Assembly (NCBI GenBank): GCA_000333855.2
Contig: CM007331.1
Coordinates: 227,520-253,632, forward strand
From: Endotrypanum monterogeii
Lineage: Eukaryota; Euglenozoa; Kinetoplastea; Trypanosomatida; Trypanosomatidae
Length of the DNA stretch: 26,113 nucleotides
Reading direction: 5' to 3'
In this document: positions 10,145 to 20,000 of the stretch, piece after piece
Numbering within the stretch: position 1 is the stretch's first letter
How the letters are laid out: each line of letters begins with the position of its first letter
Notes under the pieces: model-generated
Seen by the model: the letters and a program-made list of their open reading frames with translations, nothing else
Told to the model about the DNA's origin: nothing
Databases searched by the model: none
Program-made: the position numbers and the translations under genes

Positions 10145-11755
10145 ATGTCAGCTGCATCCACGACGACGTGCCAGCGCTTGGGGCCGGCGGCGACGGAGTA
10201 TCTCCGGACATGCACGAGCTTCAAGTCGAACGTGCGATTCACTGATATTTCCCATGTGCCGTCTGTCGCGTCGCATGTACTGCTGGTAGGTCTGCCAGCG
10301 CAGCTCCAAGAGAAGTCGGTGGAGTCTGTTCCTTTCTACTGCGAGGCTGTTGCGGAGGCGCTGAAGCGTGTGAAGCCTGGTGGCACAGTGAAGACGCTGG
10401 CGGAGGTTCCCCAGCACAAGGGCTTCGTATCGGTGACGGTGGCTGCACTGCCGTCCACTGCGTCTCGCACGAATTGCCCGTACCGCGCGGACAGCCTGTC
10501 GGTGGCCGTCACTGCTGCATGTGAGGGTGTCGGGGATGGGGAGACGCTGGATGTCTACGTGCGCGCGCCTGCGGGTGCGGAGCTGTCGATTGCGAATGCC
10601 ATTGCGCGCGCTGCGCCGCATACCTACTCAGCTAAATCTGGGCTGGCTTCGAAGGCCTACATGAAGCAAGAAATGTCTGTGAATGTGGTGATGTCGTCAC
10701 GCGTCGCCTTCACACAGGAGAAGGTCAACGGGAAGTCTGTGAGTGTTGCGGAGCTACAGGCGATTTGTGACTCTGTGCAGCTGTGCCAGCGCCTAGTGGA
10801 CACGCCGACGTGCATGCTGAACACTGTTTTGTACGCTGAGGTTGCTGCCGCCTACGCAGAGGAGCTTGGTGCTGATATCACGGTGATCAAGGGCGAGGAA
10901 CTCGACGAGAGGGGCTACGGTGGCATCTACGCTGTAGGCAAGTGCGCGGAACAGCCACCCCACCTGGTGACGCTGCGCTACCGGAACCCCAACGCCGCTT
11001 CTGATGCAAAGAATATTGCCATGGTTGGCAAAGGCATCGTATACGACTGCGGTGGTCTCGCGCTGAAGCAAGCTGTTCACATGACAAACATGAAGACAGA
11101 TATGGGTGGCTCCGCAGGTGTCTTTTGCGCCTTCATCGCGGTGGTGCGCTGCATGAAGGCACAGAGCAGCTCCTACAGCCACATTTCCAACATCAGCGTA
11201 ACTCTCTGCTTGGCGGAAAACGCGATTGGACCCAACGCGTACCGCAACGACGATGTTGTCATCATGAAGTCGGGCAAGTCGGTGGAGGTGATGAACACCG
11301 ATGCGGAGGGCCGCATTGTTTTGGGTGACGGCGTGTACTATGCAACTGGTGAGCAAGATTTTGTTCCAGATGAGGTGATCAACATGGCCACACTGACCGG
11401 TGCGCAGGGTGTTGCGACAGGCTCGAAGCATGCTGGTGTGTACGTCAGCGATGCCAATGCGGAGCAGGATCTGGTAAAGGCCGGCCTGCAGTCCGGTGAT
11501 GTTTGTTTTCCGGTACTCTACTGCCCTGAGTACCACGAGGAGGTGTACAAGAGTCCGTGCGCTGATATGCGCAATATTGCCAACTCTCCATCTTCTGCTG
11601 GCTCGAGCTGCGGCGGCTACTTTGTGGAGCAACACCTGCACGAGCGCTTTAAAGGCCCCTTCCTGCACGTGGATATGGCCTTTCCCAGCTCGAACACGGC
11701 TGGTGCCACAGGCTACGGCGTGACTCTCGTCGCTGAATATCTTCGCAAGTACTAG
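10145..11755 (+). CDS. Leucyl aminopeptidase, peptidase family M17 (NPEPL1-like)
   Basis: A 536-aa protein. M17 enzymes are two-metal peptidases that remove N-terminal residues such as Leu, usually as hexamers. The expected residues are present in order: metal ligands K296 (in GKG), D301 (in YDCGG), D319 (in MKTDMGG), and D386 and E388 in the signature NTDAEGRI at 384-391; catalytic K308 and R390. The stretch CLAEN-x-GPNA-R-DD before the signature resembles the NPEPL1 branch rather than bacterial PepA. Residues 1 to about 200 are the variable N-terminal domain. There is no clear signal peptide, so a cytosolic site is likely. The frame stays open upstream to 9950, but there it would begin with TTG; the first ATG is 10145, and the first residues MSAAS fit an M17 N-terminus. 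A T. brucei M17 member has been linked to kinetoplast DNA segregation; whether this one shares that role is unknown. Confidence 0.96.
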   Translation: MSAASTTTCQRLGPAATEYLRTCTSFKSNVRFTDISHVPSVASHVLLVGLPAQLQEKSVESVPFYCEAVAEALKRVKPGGTVKTLAEVPQHKGFVSVTVAALPSTASRTNCPYRADSLSVAVTAACEGVGDGETLDVYVRAPAGAELSIANAIARAAPHTYSAKSGLASKAYMKQEMSVNVVMSSRVAFTQEKVNGKSVSVAELQAICDSVQLCQRLVDTPTCMLNTVLYAEVAAAYAEELGADITVIKGEELDERGYGGIYAVGKCAEQPPHLVTLRYRNPNAASDAKNIAMVGKGIVYDCGGLALKQAVHMTNMKTDMGGSAGVFCAFIAVVRCMKAQSSSYSHISNISVTLCLAENAIGPNAYRNDDVVIMKSGKSVEVMNTDAEGRIVLGDGVYYATGEQDFVPDEVINMATLTGAQGVATGSKHAGVYVSDANAEQDLVKAGLQSGDVCFPVLYCPEYHEEVYKSPCADMRNIANSPSSAGSSCGGYFVEQHLHERFKGPFLHVDMAFPSSNTAGATGYGVTLVAEYLRKY

Positions 11756-11928
11756 CGAGGACCGAGATCGGATGGGGGGGAGGGCAAAGGAGGGTAGAGG
11801 TGAGTGAGGGGGTTCGAGGAGAGCGAAGGAGCCTCATGGAAGAAGAAAAAAAGGTAAGAATGGACTTCATCTTTAAAAAAATTCTTTTGTTTGTCCGGAA
11901 GGGCTCTCATCTACGTCTTCGCGTACGA

Positions 11929-11960
<32 letters not shown>

Positions 11961-13100
11961 TTATTTATATATATCTATACATTATATGTATGTGCACAGA
12001 TGTGCTCATTTAAGTGAGTACGTGCCCGATTTTTTTTTTCCCCCCTTGCTCCTTCCCTCTTTTTTTTTAAACCGTTCTTTCCATCCCTTTTTTTCTCCTT
12101 TATATGGATTTATCTGCGTGTGCGTGTCTATCAGTAAGCTTGTTGTATATGCAATTTTTTATAATCATATCCCCCCCCCTCCCCACACACACGTACAAAC
12201 ATTCATATACGTATATACATGCACGCGCATGTGTGTGGAAGCAAAGGATGGAGGGGGAGGTAAGAAGGGGTGTCTGGTGATGAGAGCGGTGTTTCACGGC
12301 GCAAAGGGAAAACAAAAAAGAGGTCCAGCTGGGGTGGGGGTGGGGGTGGAGAGGAGACGAAGTTGTCCTCGAGAAAACGAGGTAGTCCGACAACGTTTTG
12401 AAAAGACTCAGCTGAGCGGCAGCATGAATGGGGGAGGAGGAGGAGGGAGGGGGGGGGGAAACAGTCTGACCGCCTGCTTTCGCCACTCCTTCTAGCAATC
12501 TTCCCCCCTCCTCCTCCCTCCCCATCACACACGCACATTTGTCTCACTTTGACTTTCTTCTCTTTTTATTTATCGTCGCTTTATGAATTATTGCTTTTTT
12601 TCTTCCCTTTCATTCTCATGTTTTTCTCTTCTATGAGTTCTTCGTCACGTCTTGCCGATTTTGCTTCTTCATTTTCCCTCGAAGGCACTGAGGTGCGTGC
12701 CACCCTCTCTTGCTGACACACATTTTTTTTTATTTGTACTCGAGAGAGGGAAGGATCTAGGCAGGGGGAAAAGAAGAAAATAATAACTACCAACATGTTG
12801 TCGCCTCATCGTGTATGGTGCGGCTTAGACACTCTCGTATCATCTCCTTCTGCCTACTTCACTTTTTTCTCCTTTCATAATTATTATCGCTCTTATGGGA
12901 ATTCTGTTTCTCCTTCTCTTGTACCTCTGACATGCACACTATAATCAACCAACACCTGCATCCACACACAATCAATATATATATATATATATATGGAGCA
13001 TATACACGAAAACACGGAGACGATAAGTTGCCGTTGTGTGACTTCGCTTGAAATAAACAAACAACATCATTGCACTGTACAGTTTTGGCGACACTTGCAG
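11756..13100. other. Intergenic region / 3' UTR
   Basis: No gene is supported. G-rich runs follow the aminopeptidase stop (11773-11812). Next come a (TA)n array with TTTA interruptions (11929-11976), T- and C-runs (about 12031-12100), G-run clusters at 12331-12349 and 12430-12459, and a (TA)n at 12975-12994. The frame at 11800-12495 only translates these repeats. Confidence 0.75.
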
Positions 13101-13111
13101 GTTCATCTGTG

Positions 13112-13130
13112 ACTTCCTCTGTCTCCGCAG
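13112..13130 (+). promoter_or_regulatory. Candidate trans-splice acceptor for the 1938-aa gene
   Basis: The stretch CTTCCTCTGTCTCCGCAG ends with AG at 13129-13130, giving a leader of about 152 nt. A weaker AG sits at 13099-13100. The leader contains (CA)n at 13166-13191 and a single ATG, which is the uORF at 13272. Confidence 0.6.
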
Positions 13131-13165
13131 AACGTCAGCAGCAAACGTTAAGAGGAAAGCACCCA

Positions 13166-13191
13166 TACACACACACACACACACACACACC
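13166..13191. repeat. (CA)n microsatellite in the 5' leader
   Basis: A perfect AC array between the predicted acceptor at 13130 and the start codon at 13283, so it would lie in the mature 5' UTR. Confidence 0.95.
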
Positions 13192-13271
13192 AGTATATCG
13201 TAGTTGTGCGCACTTCGCAATTATTTGGCGTACCCGACGGTGGGGCGAAGGGCTTTGCTCAAGTGTTGCTC

Positions 13272-13286
13272 ATGTGCACTAGATGA
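13272..13286 (+). promoter_or_regulatory. Four-codon upstream ORF overlapping the main start (ATGA)
   Basis: ATG TGC ACT AGA TGA encodes Met-Cys-Thr-Arg. Its TGA (13284-13286) overlaps the ATG (13283-13285) of the 1938-aa frame. It is the only ATG between the predicted acceptor and the main start, so scanning ribosomes would meet it first. Confidence 0.6.
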
Positions 13287-16200
13287 GTGACCATGGGATT
13301 AAGGAGAGCCAGGTGTGCACCAGCTGCATAGGTGGGGCTGCGGGCATGGCACACTCCATGCGACGTCAACGGGCGACAGGGACAGAATCGGGAAACCACA
13401 TCGCGAATATTTTTCGGGCTCTCCAGCAGCTGCAGTCGCGCGAGTGTGGGCCATTGTCATCATCTTCGCACCACTCCAATTCACCTAGGTTGGAGGATGG
13501 AGCCGCTGCATGGATGTGTGGTCATCTGGACCTGTTGTGGGAGTCGCTCGCAGCATCGGTGGCGGCAACGCCTTCCAAAGATTCCAGTGTCGTTTCTGCT
13601 GCAGGCGTGCCTACCCACCCTCGCACGCTGCTTATCCTTCAGCTGTTGGCCTTGGAAGCTGTTGGGCGAGAGCAGCGGCGGGCCACCCGTCCACGGAGCC
13701 TACCCCAGCACTTCTCTGTGTCGAGCCCTTCATCTCCCCAGCAAGCACTTGGCGAGGCGGAAGGCAGTGTTGCCTCTGTTGCTTCACCGACCGCCTGCGA
13801 TGCGTCAGCTCACCTCTCCTCTAGCTACCACGGCAGTTGCTTGCACAGGAGTGGGCTGCCTGTTGTGCATCACTGGCTGTGGCAGCGTGCTGCAGCGCTT
13901 CCGTCCGCATCGGTTGTGGCGGACTCGCCCTACGGCGATCTCAGCGCTCTCATGATTGAGTGGGCAGCACTGACACTTCCGGCGTGGAGGGAGAGTCCAG
14001 AGGAAGTGCGATGGAGACACGAGTCCTGTGAGGCTCTGCGTCGTTCGCATGAACGCGCCTCCACCGTGGCGACAGCGACACCTCCCGTTTTGGGGAGGCA
14101 GGCGGAGGAAGCACGAGGAGGAGGAAATACGGTAACGGCAGCGCCCGACGAGCTTCCCGAGTCCATAGATCGTACATGCGGCGTTCTTGCCATGAGCATT
14201 GATGGCAGACCTGATCGCACCGACCCAGCCGCCACCACACCACCCGTAAAGGGTGTGGGCAGTGGGGATGTGGTGTCGGCAGAGTCGGTTGCTGTCAAGG
14301 CACCGCTGTTGATGCTCGCTCCGGGAAGTGCTTCTCCTTCCGCCCCTCGACGTGTGCTGAGACTCCTCGTCAGGAGCTCAGCGAGCAGTGGCACTGCACA
14401 GAGGGGTGATGTTTCCACTCTGGAGTCAACAGCCGTGACTCCACCGCCCATGTTAGTTCATGATGGCGAGGGAATGCTGGCAAGGGTAACTAACGAGGAG
14501 CTGTCATGTGCCCCAGATGCGGATGGAACCCTCTTGTGCACGCCAACGCTACCGCCGCCGCTGGAGCCTCGTGGCATTGGGGCAGCGACTTCGGCGAGCA
14601 TGGCTAATGATGGTGGCTGTGGGTCTGGCGCCAGGGAGTCACGATCCATACGTCTTTCTCGCAGCGGTAGCAAGATCGTTCCTTTTGAGGCAGATGGAGG
14701 TGCTACTTGTATCGCCGCACGGCCGCTGTGTAGCGCTCCTGCCAAAAGCGTTCATGCAGAAGTCCTGACGCGGCCGCCGATGCTGCTCTGCGAGGACGAG
14801 ACGAATGATGGTGTTACGGCGCGCGGGTCAAACCTCGAGGCGGAGGATAGCGCTCAGATTTTCTGCGCGCCGGCGGTAGCGCCTCCAGGGGCAGTGGGGG
14901 ACACCGACAGTCGCGTTCAATGGCGTCGGAATCGTTGGCGACGTCTTGCGTCGTATGTGCTGGATGCGTCTCCAGGGAGTGAGGCAGAGCAGGACTTGTG
15001 CACTGTGCTGGAGGCACTGGGGTTTGTGACGACCAATGGAGGTGACTGCACCGACTCGAGTCCTCTTGAGGTGACCCCGCTCTCGTATCCAGAAAGAGAG
15101 TCCGACGATTTGATCACGGTGCAGAAAGCAACTAGGTCATACTTACTCCACACAGGAGCAGCGCACGCAACGAAGCCACCGTGCCCTCTAAGTCGTCTAC
15201 CACCTCTCCTCGCTGCGCATGTGTGGCTGACAAATACATCCCTGCGATCGTCATGGATTGCCCACATGATTGAGGTGCGATCTTCGGCGACCTCGCTCGA
15301 TCTCTGTGACGACTGCAGTGAAACTCATCTCGAAGGTGAGGAGACGGGGGCGGCAAGTTCTCCCAGAGGTTCCCAAGTCCCTCCATCCTCAGCGGAATGC
15401 GGCGGCGGTATGCCTCTGATACCGCAGCTGCATGCTGAATGCTTTCCGCAGCAGTGTATCGCGCTGGCAGATCATCGGGTGTTCGCGGTGCTTGATGAGT
15501 TGCTGTGGTACACCGAGGCATCAGGGTCTTTTTTGATCAGATTTGAAGAGAAGTTGCACGAGTACTTGTGCTATCCGTTGGCTGGCGTGTGTGTACCGCC
15601 AGCCCCATCATCAACACCAGCCTCGGCGACCGATCAATCACCCGCGCAGTCAATCCACCAATGCACGCCGAAGGGGCACACTGCTACCACCGTCCATAGT
15701 GCTTCAGCCCCTCGCTCTCTCAGTCTATCTGCGTGGAGGGCGTATCTCGAGTTACGCTACGGGCGGAGGCACTTGGGACAGTCAAAGCATCTCCATCCCC
15801 CGCCCTTGAGGACACGACCTGCAACCCAGGCAGTGGACTCCTTTCATGTAGACGGTCAGTACGCAGAGGTCGGCGACGCTGCTGCCGTTGCTCATAGCAC
15901 AGCAGATACACCACACCGCACTGAAGGGCAGGACATGCAGAAGCGTATCGTAGAAGGTGAGGCAAGGCGGACTCGCCTTTCTCCTTTTGCTGAGGCGGCT
16001 TTGGCAGCCTCATCGTCGGCGAAGGGGAGCACGGAAACCTATGCGGCCATCATGGACTTCGCGGCGATGGTGTTCTTGGCGGAGCTGCGCCGTATAGGTG
16101 CCACCGCCATGGCGGAGGAGGTGAGATGTGCCACACAAGCTTTGCGGGAAGGTCATTCGTGTGGCGGTGCCACCACATGGCAGAGCGTATCACAGCGACG

Positions 16201-19099
16201 TTCTGGAGGGAGTTATCACAGTGCGATGTGGGACGTGCTCCAGGAATCGATGACGCGCTCGCCAGCGGCGCGCGTGTGTGCGTATGCCCCCCCGGTTGCC
16301 TCTTCTCACGAGGAAGCTGTGCGCGGGTCTAGCGTGCCGGGGTTTTCGCTTCATGTGCTCCTCGAAGGCGTTCTGGAGTCTGACATAACGCTGTATAATT
16401 ACGTGTGTAGGTGGTCTCTGACGCCATCCTGGCCATGTGGCGTTGTCACGCCGAATGGAGCACGCGATTCGCATAGACCGGCAGACGCCGCACAGTTTTC
16501 TATGTTGGCGGCGGCATCGCAATTGTGGCTGGCCCTTGTGGCCGTGCTGACTCTTGGGGAGAGTTCCACGGCCCAGTACGTACGCGGGGTCTTGATGCCG
16601 CCAGCTAGCCTGCCAGCGGCACCGTTGTTTCCTTTCCCGTCAAAGGTAGCTGCAACGACAGTGGCTACGGCAGTCGCTGAATCGAGGCCCGCATCGGAGG
16701 CATCTTTGGCGCCTTTCACGATGCCAACACTCTTCCGCAGCACCCTGGAGGACCTCTACCACGACGAGACCGCCACGGCCGCGGCGGTCTCCGCTTCCGG
16801 AAAACTCGACAGTCCACCGTGCCAGGAGTTGTCTGTGCCACCGTGTGCCTTGGGCTCGCGGCCGAAGGTAGAGAATACCGTGAGCGGTGGAAGTGCCAAG
16901 TCTCCTGCCGAAGCTACTGCTCGGCTGGCAGCACCGCGACAGGGGTGTACGGGCGCCGTCACCCCGGTAACGCAGGACACACTCGCTTTGTGTGCTGCTG
17001 TGGCTCTGCGGCACCCTCGGGTGATACTACGACAGCTTCGATTTCTCTGGCACCTGAGCTCTTGTGAAGGAGATGATGTTGTGATGACCAAGCTCAGCGA
17101 CGGCTCACGTCAACCCGACACCCCAAGTCCCTCGATACCCGCATCGTCCAAGACCGTGCAGATGTCAGCAGCTGCACCGCGCGCGACCGGGACATCGGAG
17201 CACCGCTTCCCTACGGTGCGCGCCAGCAGTGACGCCGCGCGATCTTTCAAAGAGGAATTCTATACCCGTGTCGGAAGTCTTGTCGAGTGCATGCAGCTCG
17301 CCTCGTTTGCTGGGCTGCCGCCACCGCTCGCTGCATCATTGATCCCGTCCGGGTCATCGGTTGACACGTCCCCAGCAGAGGCTGCAACCGTTGCGGAAAT
17401 GCGAGGTGCGTCCGCTTTTGCAGAGGCGCACGGGACGACAGCACCCAGCCCTTATAAAGCTGATGTAACAATCTCTGCACGGCCACCTCAACAGTGCAGC
17501 ACAGGGGGTGGTGCATGCCCCCCGCCTGCCCCATCGGAGGACTCGATGGGCCCCACCATGGCCACCTCTACCTCCACGGACTCTACGGCATCGACTCGCC
17601 TGCGTCTGAAGCTCTCCTTGGGTCCCTCGTCCTCCAAGGTGGTCACGAGTGCGATCAGCGCACCCAAAGCGCCGAGCATCGATGGCGAGAAGCGGCCGCG
17701 AGAGCGGGATGACATATATAGAGGAGGTGACACGGGCGCCTCAGAGCTTGTGGTGCTGTCAAGCGCAAGCGAAACTGCGGGAAGCAGCGCACGGCCAACC
17801 AAGTTCCATTGCATCGACGGAGCAGAGAAACGCTCCATGGAGCTCACACGACATAGCTGTGCCCATGTACCGCCGCAATCGCCCCTAACCCCACCGCCGC
17901 CGCCGCCTCCACCACTTGCCAGTCTGACGGAGCTGCGTGTGCGCTGGTCAGACGAGGCCGAGGTCCAAGGCGGCTCTTGGAGACTTTCTCTCACACCCTC
18001 GGCGATGACCGCGATTTCCGGGAGGGTACAGGGTGGCTCGGCTGCGACGTCGAAGCCACTTCCGTTGCTCAGTCTGGTGGCTGACACCCTCTGGGATGTA
18101 GTGAGGCACATACACGCTGCGATGCCGCAAGTAGTGCAGAGGGGTACCTCTGATTCTTCTGGTGATGCTTCAACAACAGCATCCGACTCGCCAGCTACCA
18201 CACTTGTTCTCTCTGCCACCTCCCGTGGAGATGGCAAGGCGATGCCGGAAGGTCCACCTTCACATGGTATGTTGCTGCGGCTGCGTGTGAGTCCCGCCTA
18301 CCGCGCTTTGCAACGTCTGTGGCAGGCCATCAGTGACCCTGCCGTCACCGAGCGTGGCATGGCCGCCTCCTCGATAACACGTGCTTCGACTGCTACTAGT
18401 TGGGGTGCGGCGATGCGGTGCCCTCGCCTGGACGTCATTGGCCCCTCGACCACTTCTTGTGTGCCCACGCCAGCGGTCGACTTACGCGTGTACACTTCCT
18501 TGACGGCCTCTCTGCGTGGCACTGTATGCGTTGTGCTTGGATATGCGGTTTACGAATCTTTACAAGCGATGTACTTCAATTGGTGTTCGCGGTTGACCGT
18601 GCAGCACAACATATCGGCCCTGTCGGTTAACTCTACTGTGTTGTTAGGTACTGAGCAGCAGCCATCGTGCACGTCTGTTTTCCCTCTCTGCGAGTCGTAC
18701 GCGTGGCTGTCAGGGCAGCTTCGCGCACTGCTTGAGAACATTCTTCAACCGCTCCACCGCATTCTGAAAGTTTCCGTGCTGGCGAGCGAGAAGATGGAGT
18801 CGGCCGGCGACAGCAGCCCGCTCTACATGGTGGGGGCCGACAGCCGTGATTCGCGAGTTGCTTTTCCCCTACCTCGCGACACAACACGCTCTCACCGATT
18901 TGTGACTGCAGCGTGGTTGACCTACCGGCCTATTGGCTGCGTTCTGCTGCCTACACTTCTTCGGCAGCTCGACGCAGCGATGCTTCAGTGTCCACACAGT
19001 GACTGCACAGTGACGGGTAGAAGCCGCCCCTGCATACAGGCACATGAGACCTGGATGCAAGTGAAGAGCGAGCTTCAGCACGCGGGCGTCAAGGTGTGA
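13283..19099 (+). CDS. Large low-complexity protein, unknown function (1938 aa)
   Basis: One continuous intronless frame from the ATG at 13283 to TGA, with strongly GC-biased third positions; I recognise no domain. It is rich in Ser, Ala, Thr and Pro. More ordered, hydrophobic helical patches occur at several places, including 1074-1092 and 1736-1770; they contain polar and charged residues and are not convincing membrane segments. A basic KRPRER patch at 1470-1475 could be a nuclear localisation signal. Eight consecutive Pro lie at 1537-1544. Residues 328-345 and 375-391 are degenerate copies (GDV..ES.AV..P..ML), with a weaker third echo at 494-501. In-frame Met22 and Met26 are alternative starts. 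The scattered ordered blocks between disordered linkers suggest a scaffold-type protein, which is only inference. Confidence 0.93.
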   Translation: MSDHGIKESQVCTSCIGGAAGMAHSMRRQRATGTESGNHIANIFRALQQLQSRECGPLSSSSHHSNSPRLEDGAAAWMCGHLDLLWESLAASVAATPSKDSSVVSAAGVPTHPRTLLILQLLALEAVGREQRRATRPRSLPQHFSVSSPSSPQQALGEAEGSVASVASPTACDASAHLSSSYHGSCLHRSGLPVVHHWLWQRAAALPSASVVADSPYGDLSALMIEWAALTLPAWRESPEEVRWRHESCEALRRSHERASTVATATPPVLGRQAEEARGGGNTVTAAPDELPESIDRTCGVLAMSIDGRPDRTDPAATTPPVKGVGSGDVVSAESVAVKAPLLMLAPGSASPSAPRRVLRLLVRSSASSGTAQRGDVSTLESTAVTPPPMLVHDGEGMLARVTNEELSCAPDADGTLLCTPTLPPPLEPRGIGAATSASMANDGGCGSGARESRSIRLSRSGSKIVPFEADGGATCIAARPLCSAPAKSVHAEVLTRPPMLLCEDETNDGVTARGSNLEAEDSAQIFCAPAVAPPGAVGDTDSRVQWRRNRWRRLASYVLDASPGSEAEQDLCTVLEALGFVTTNGGDCTDSSPLEVTPLSYPERESDDLITVQKATRSYLLHTGAAHATKPPCPLSRLPPLLAAHVWLTNTSLRSSWIAHMIEVRSSATSLDLCDDCSETHLEGEETGAASSPRGSQVPPSSAECGGGMPLIPQLHAECFPQQCIALADHRVFAVLDELLWYTEASGSFLIRFEEKLHEYLCYPLAGVCVPPAPSSTPASATDQSPAQSIHQCTPKGHTATTVHSASAPRSLSLSAWRAYLELRYGRRHLGQSKHLHPPPLRTRPATQAVDSFHVDGQYAEVGDAAAVAHSTADTPHRTEGQDMQKRIVEGEARRTRLSPFAEAALAASSSAKGSTETYAAIMDFAAMVFLAELRRIGATAMAEEVRCATQALREGHSCGGATTWQSVSQRRSGGSYHSAMWDVLQESMTRSPAARVCAYAPPVASSHEEAVRGSSVPGFSLHVLLEGVLESDITLYNYVCRWSLTPSWPCGVVTPNGARDSHRPADAAQFSMLAAASQLWLALVAVLTLGESSTAQYVRGVLMPPASLPAAPLFPFPSKVAATTVATAVAESRPASEASLAPFTMPTLFRSTLEDLYHDETATAAAVSASGKLDSPPCQELSVPPCALGSRPKVENTVSGGSAKSPAEATARLAAPRQGCTGAVTPVTQDTLALCAAVALRHPRVILRQLRFLWHLSSCEGDDVVMTKLSDGSRQPDTPSPSIPASSKTVQMSAAAPRATGTSEHRFPTVRASSDAARSFKEEFYTRVGSLVECMQLASFAGLPPPLAASLIPSGSSVDTSPAEAATVAEMRGASAFAEAHGTTAPSPYKADVTISARPPQQCSTGGGACPPPAPSEDSMGPTMATSTSTDSTASTRLRLKLSLGPSSSKVVTSAISAPKAPSIDGEKRPRERDDIYRGGDTGASELVVLSSASETAGSSARPTKFHCIDGAEKRSMELTRHSCAHVPPQSPLTPPPPPPPPLASLTELRVRWSDEAEVQGGSWRLSLTPSAMTAISGRVQGGSAATSKPLPLLSLVADTLWDVVRHIHAAMPQVVQRGTSDSSGDASTTASDSPATTLVLSATSRGDGKAMPEGPPSHGMLLRLRVSPAYRALQRLWQAISDPAVTERGMAASSITRASTATSWGAAMRCPRLDVIGPSTTSCVPTPAVDLRVYTSLTASLRGTVCVVLGYAVYESLQAMYFNWCSRLTVQHNISALSVNSTVLLGTEQQPSCTSVFPLCESYAWLSGQLRALLENILQPLHRILKVSVLASEKMESAGDSSPLYMVGADSRDSRVAFPLPRDTTRSHRFVTAAWLTYRPIGCVLLPTLLRQLDAAMLQCPHSDCTVTGRSRPCIQAHETWMQVKSELQHAGVKV

Positions 19100-19497
19100 G
19101 CTAACCCCCTCTGCAGCGCCTCTCCTCCTCCTCTCTCATTTCCTTCCTTGGGTATTCTGGCGGCATGAAAAAAAAAACCCTTGTCAGCACCTCGACGAGG
19201 CTGAGAGGCGGTGGAAATGCTACTGTTACAGTGGTTATGTCTGCGACTTTGGGGGTGAGGAGGCGTCACAACAATCACATCCACACGTTCAGTGTATGGT
19301 CAACACAGGAGTCACGGTTCCACTCGTGAAGCACTTATGCGGGGGTGTCATGAGACGAAGTGGGGGTTATGTGTATGTGGGCTGGGGGGGGGGGCCGCTG
19401 CTCACCCTCCATTCGTTCTTGTTGCACACGTACACACGAGCATCAATGACTGATGCAGCGAATCAGCGATTGAAGGAAGTGGATCCAGAGGGAGGGA

Positions 19498-19521
19498 GGA
19501 GGGGGGCAAGAGCCCCCCTTT
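19498..19521 (+). repeat. Very stable GC hairpin
   Basis: GGGGGGC (19501-19507) pairs with GCCCCCC (19512-19518) across the loop AAGA. The stem extends by A-T and two G-U pairs outward. It lies about 400 nt after the stop of the 1938-aa gene, so probably in its 3' UTR. Confidence 0.85.
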
Positions 19522-19957
19522 CCCGCATTAACAAGGGCGCGGTGGAAGGGGCGGAGCTGTTGCGGAGGACTCCGGCGGACACAGTTCTCCAGCCGGTCAG
19601 TATCGAGGGGAAAGAGATTGAGTAAAGAAAAAAAAACGGCTAGCGCTTGTTGTCGCTTTCTTCTGAATAAAAAGTGTACCGCTACCCAACAGAAGATGTT
19701 CCTGTGCACGGCTCAACGCAGAGGCACGTGCGTAGAGGGTCTACTGCTTCAACGTGTTCCCCCCTTCCTCCCCCTTACCAATTCTGTGAGGCGTTCCCAA
19801 GTTTGGGTATGGCGATTCCCAGGAGTAGCCAAGGAGGGGGAGGTCGCAGGTTGCAGTGTGTTCTGATCAGTCGGTTATATGCGGGATGGATGCGTTCAGA
19901 GGTGGGGGGGGGCGGGGTGGTGGCTTCAATCCCTGTTTTTCTTTGTATGTACGCACT

Positions 19958-20000
<43 letters not shown>
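19958..20000. repeat. (TA)n microsatellite
   Basis: TA array of about 40 bp with single C and G interruptions. Confidence 0.95.

Noticed and set aside
9489..10289. A 266-aa + strand frame overlapping the aminopeptidase start
   Set aside because: It is low-complexity translation of T- and CA-rich spacer and then runs out of frame into the well-supported aminopeptidase gene.
10793..11668. A 291-aa minus-strand frame
   Set aside because: It is a shadow of the aminopeptidase catalytic domain on the opposite strand.
11800..12495. 231-aa + strand frame after the aminopeptidase
   Set aside because: It translates a TA array, T-runs and G-runs; there is no coding-like segment.
19296..19625. 109-aa + strand frame with an ATG start
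   Set aside because: It passes through a long G-run and the GC hairpin and has no nearby polypyrimidine acceptor. The part after the internal Met at about 19446 looks somewhat protein-like, but the evidence is too weak to annotate.
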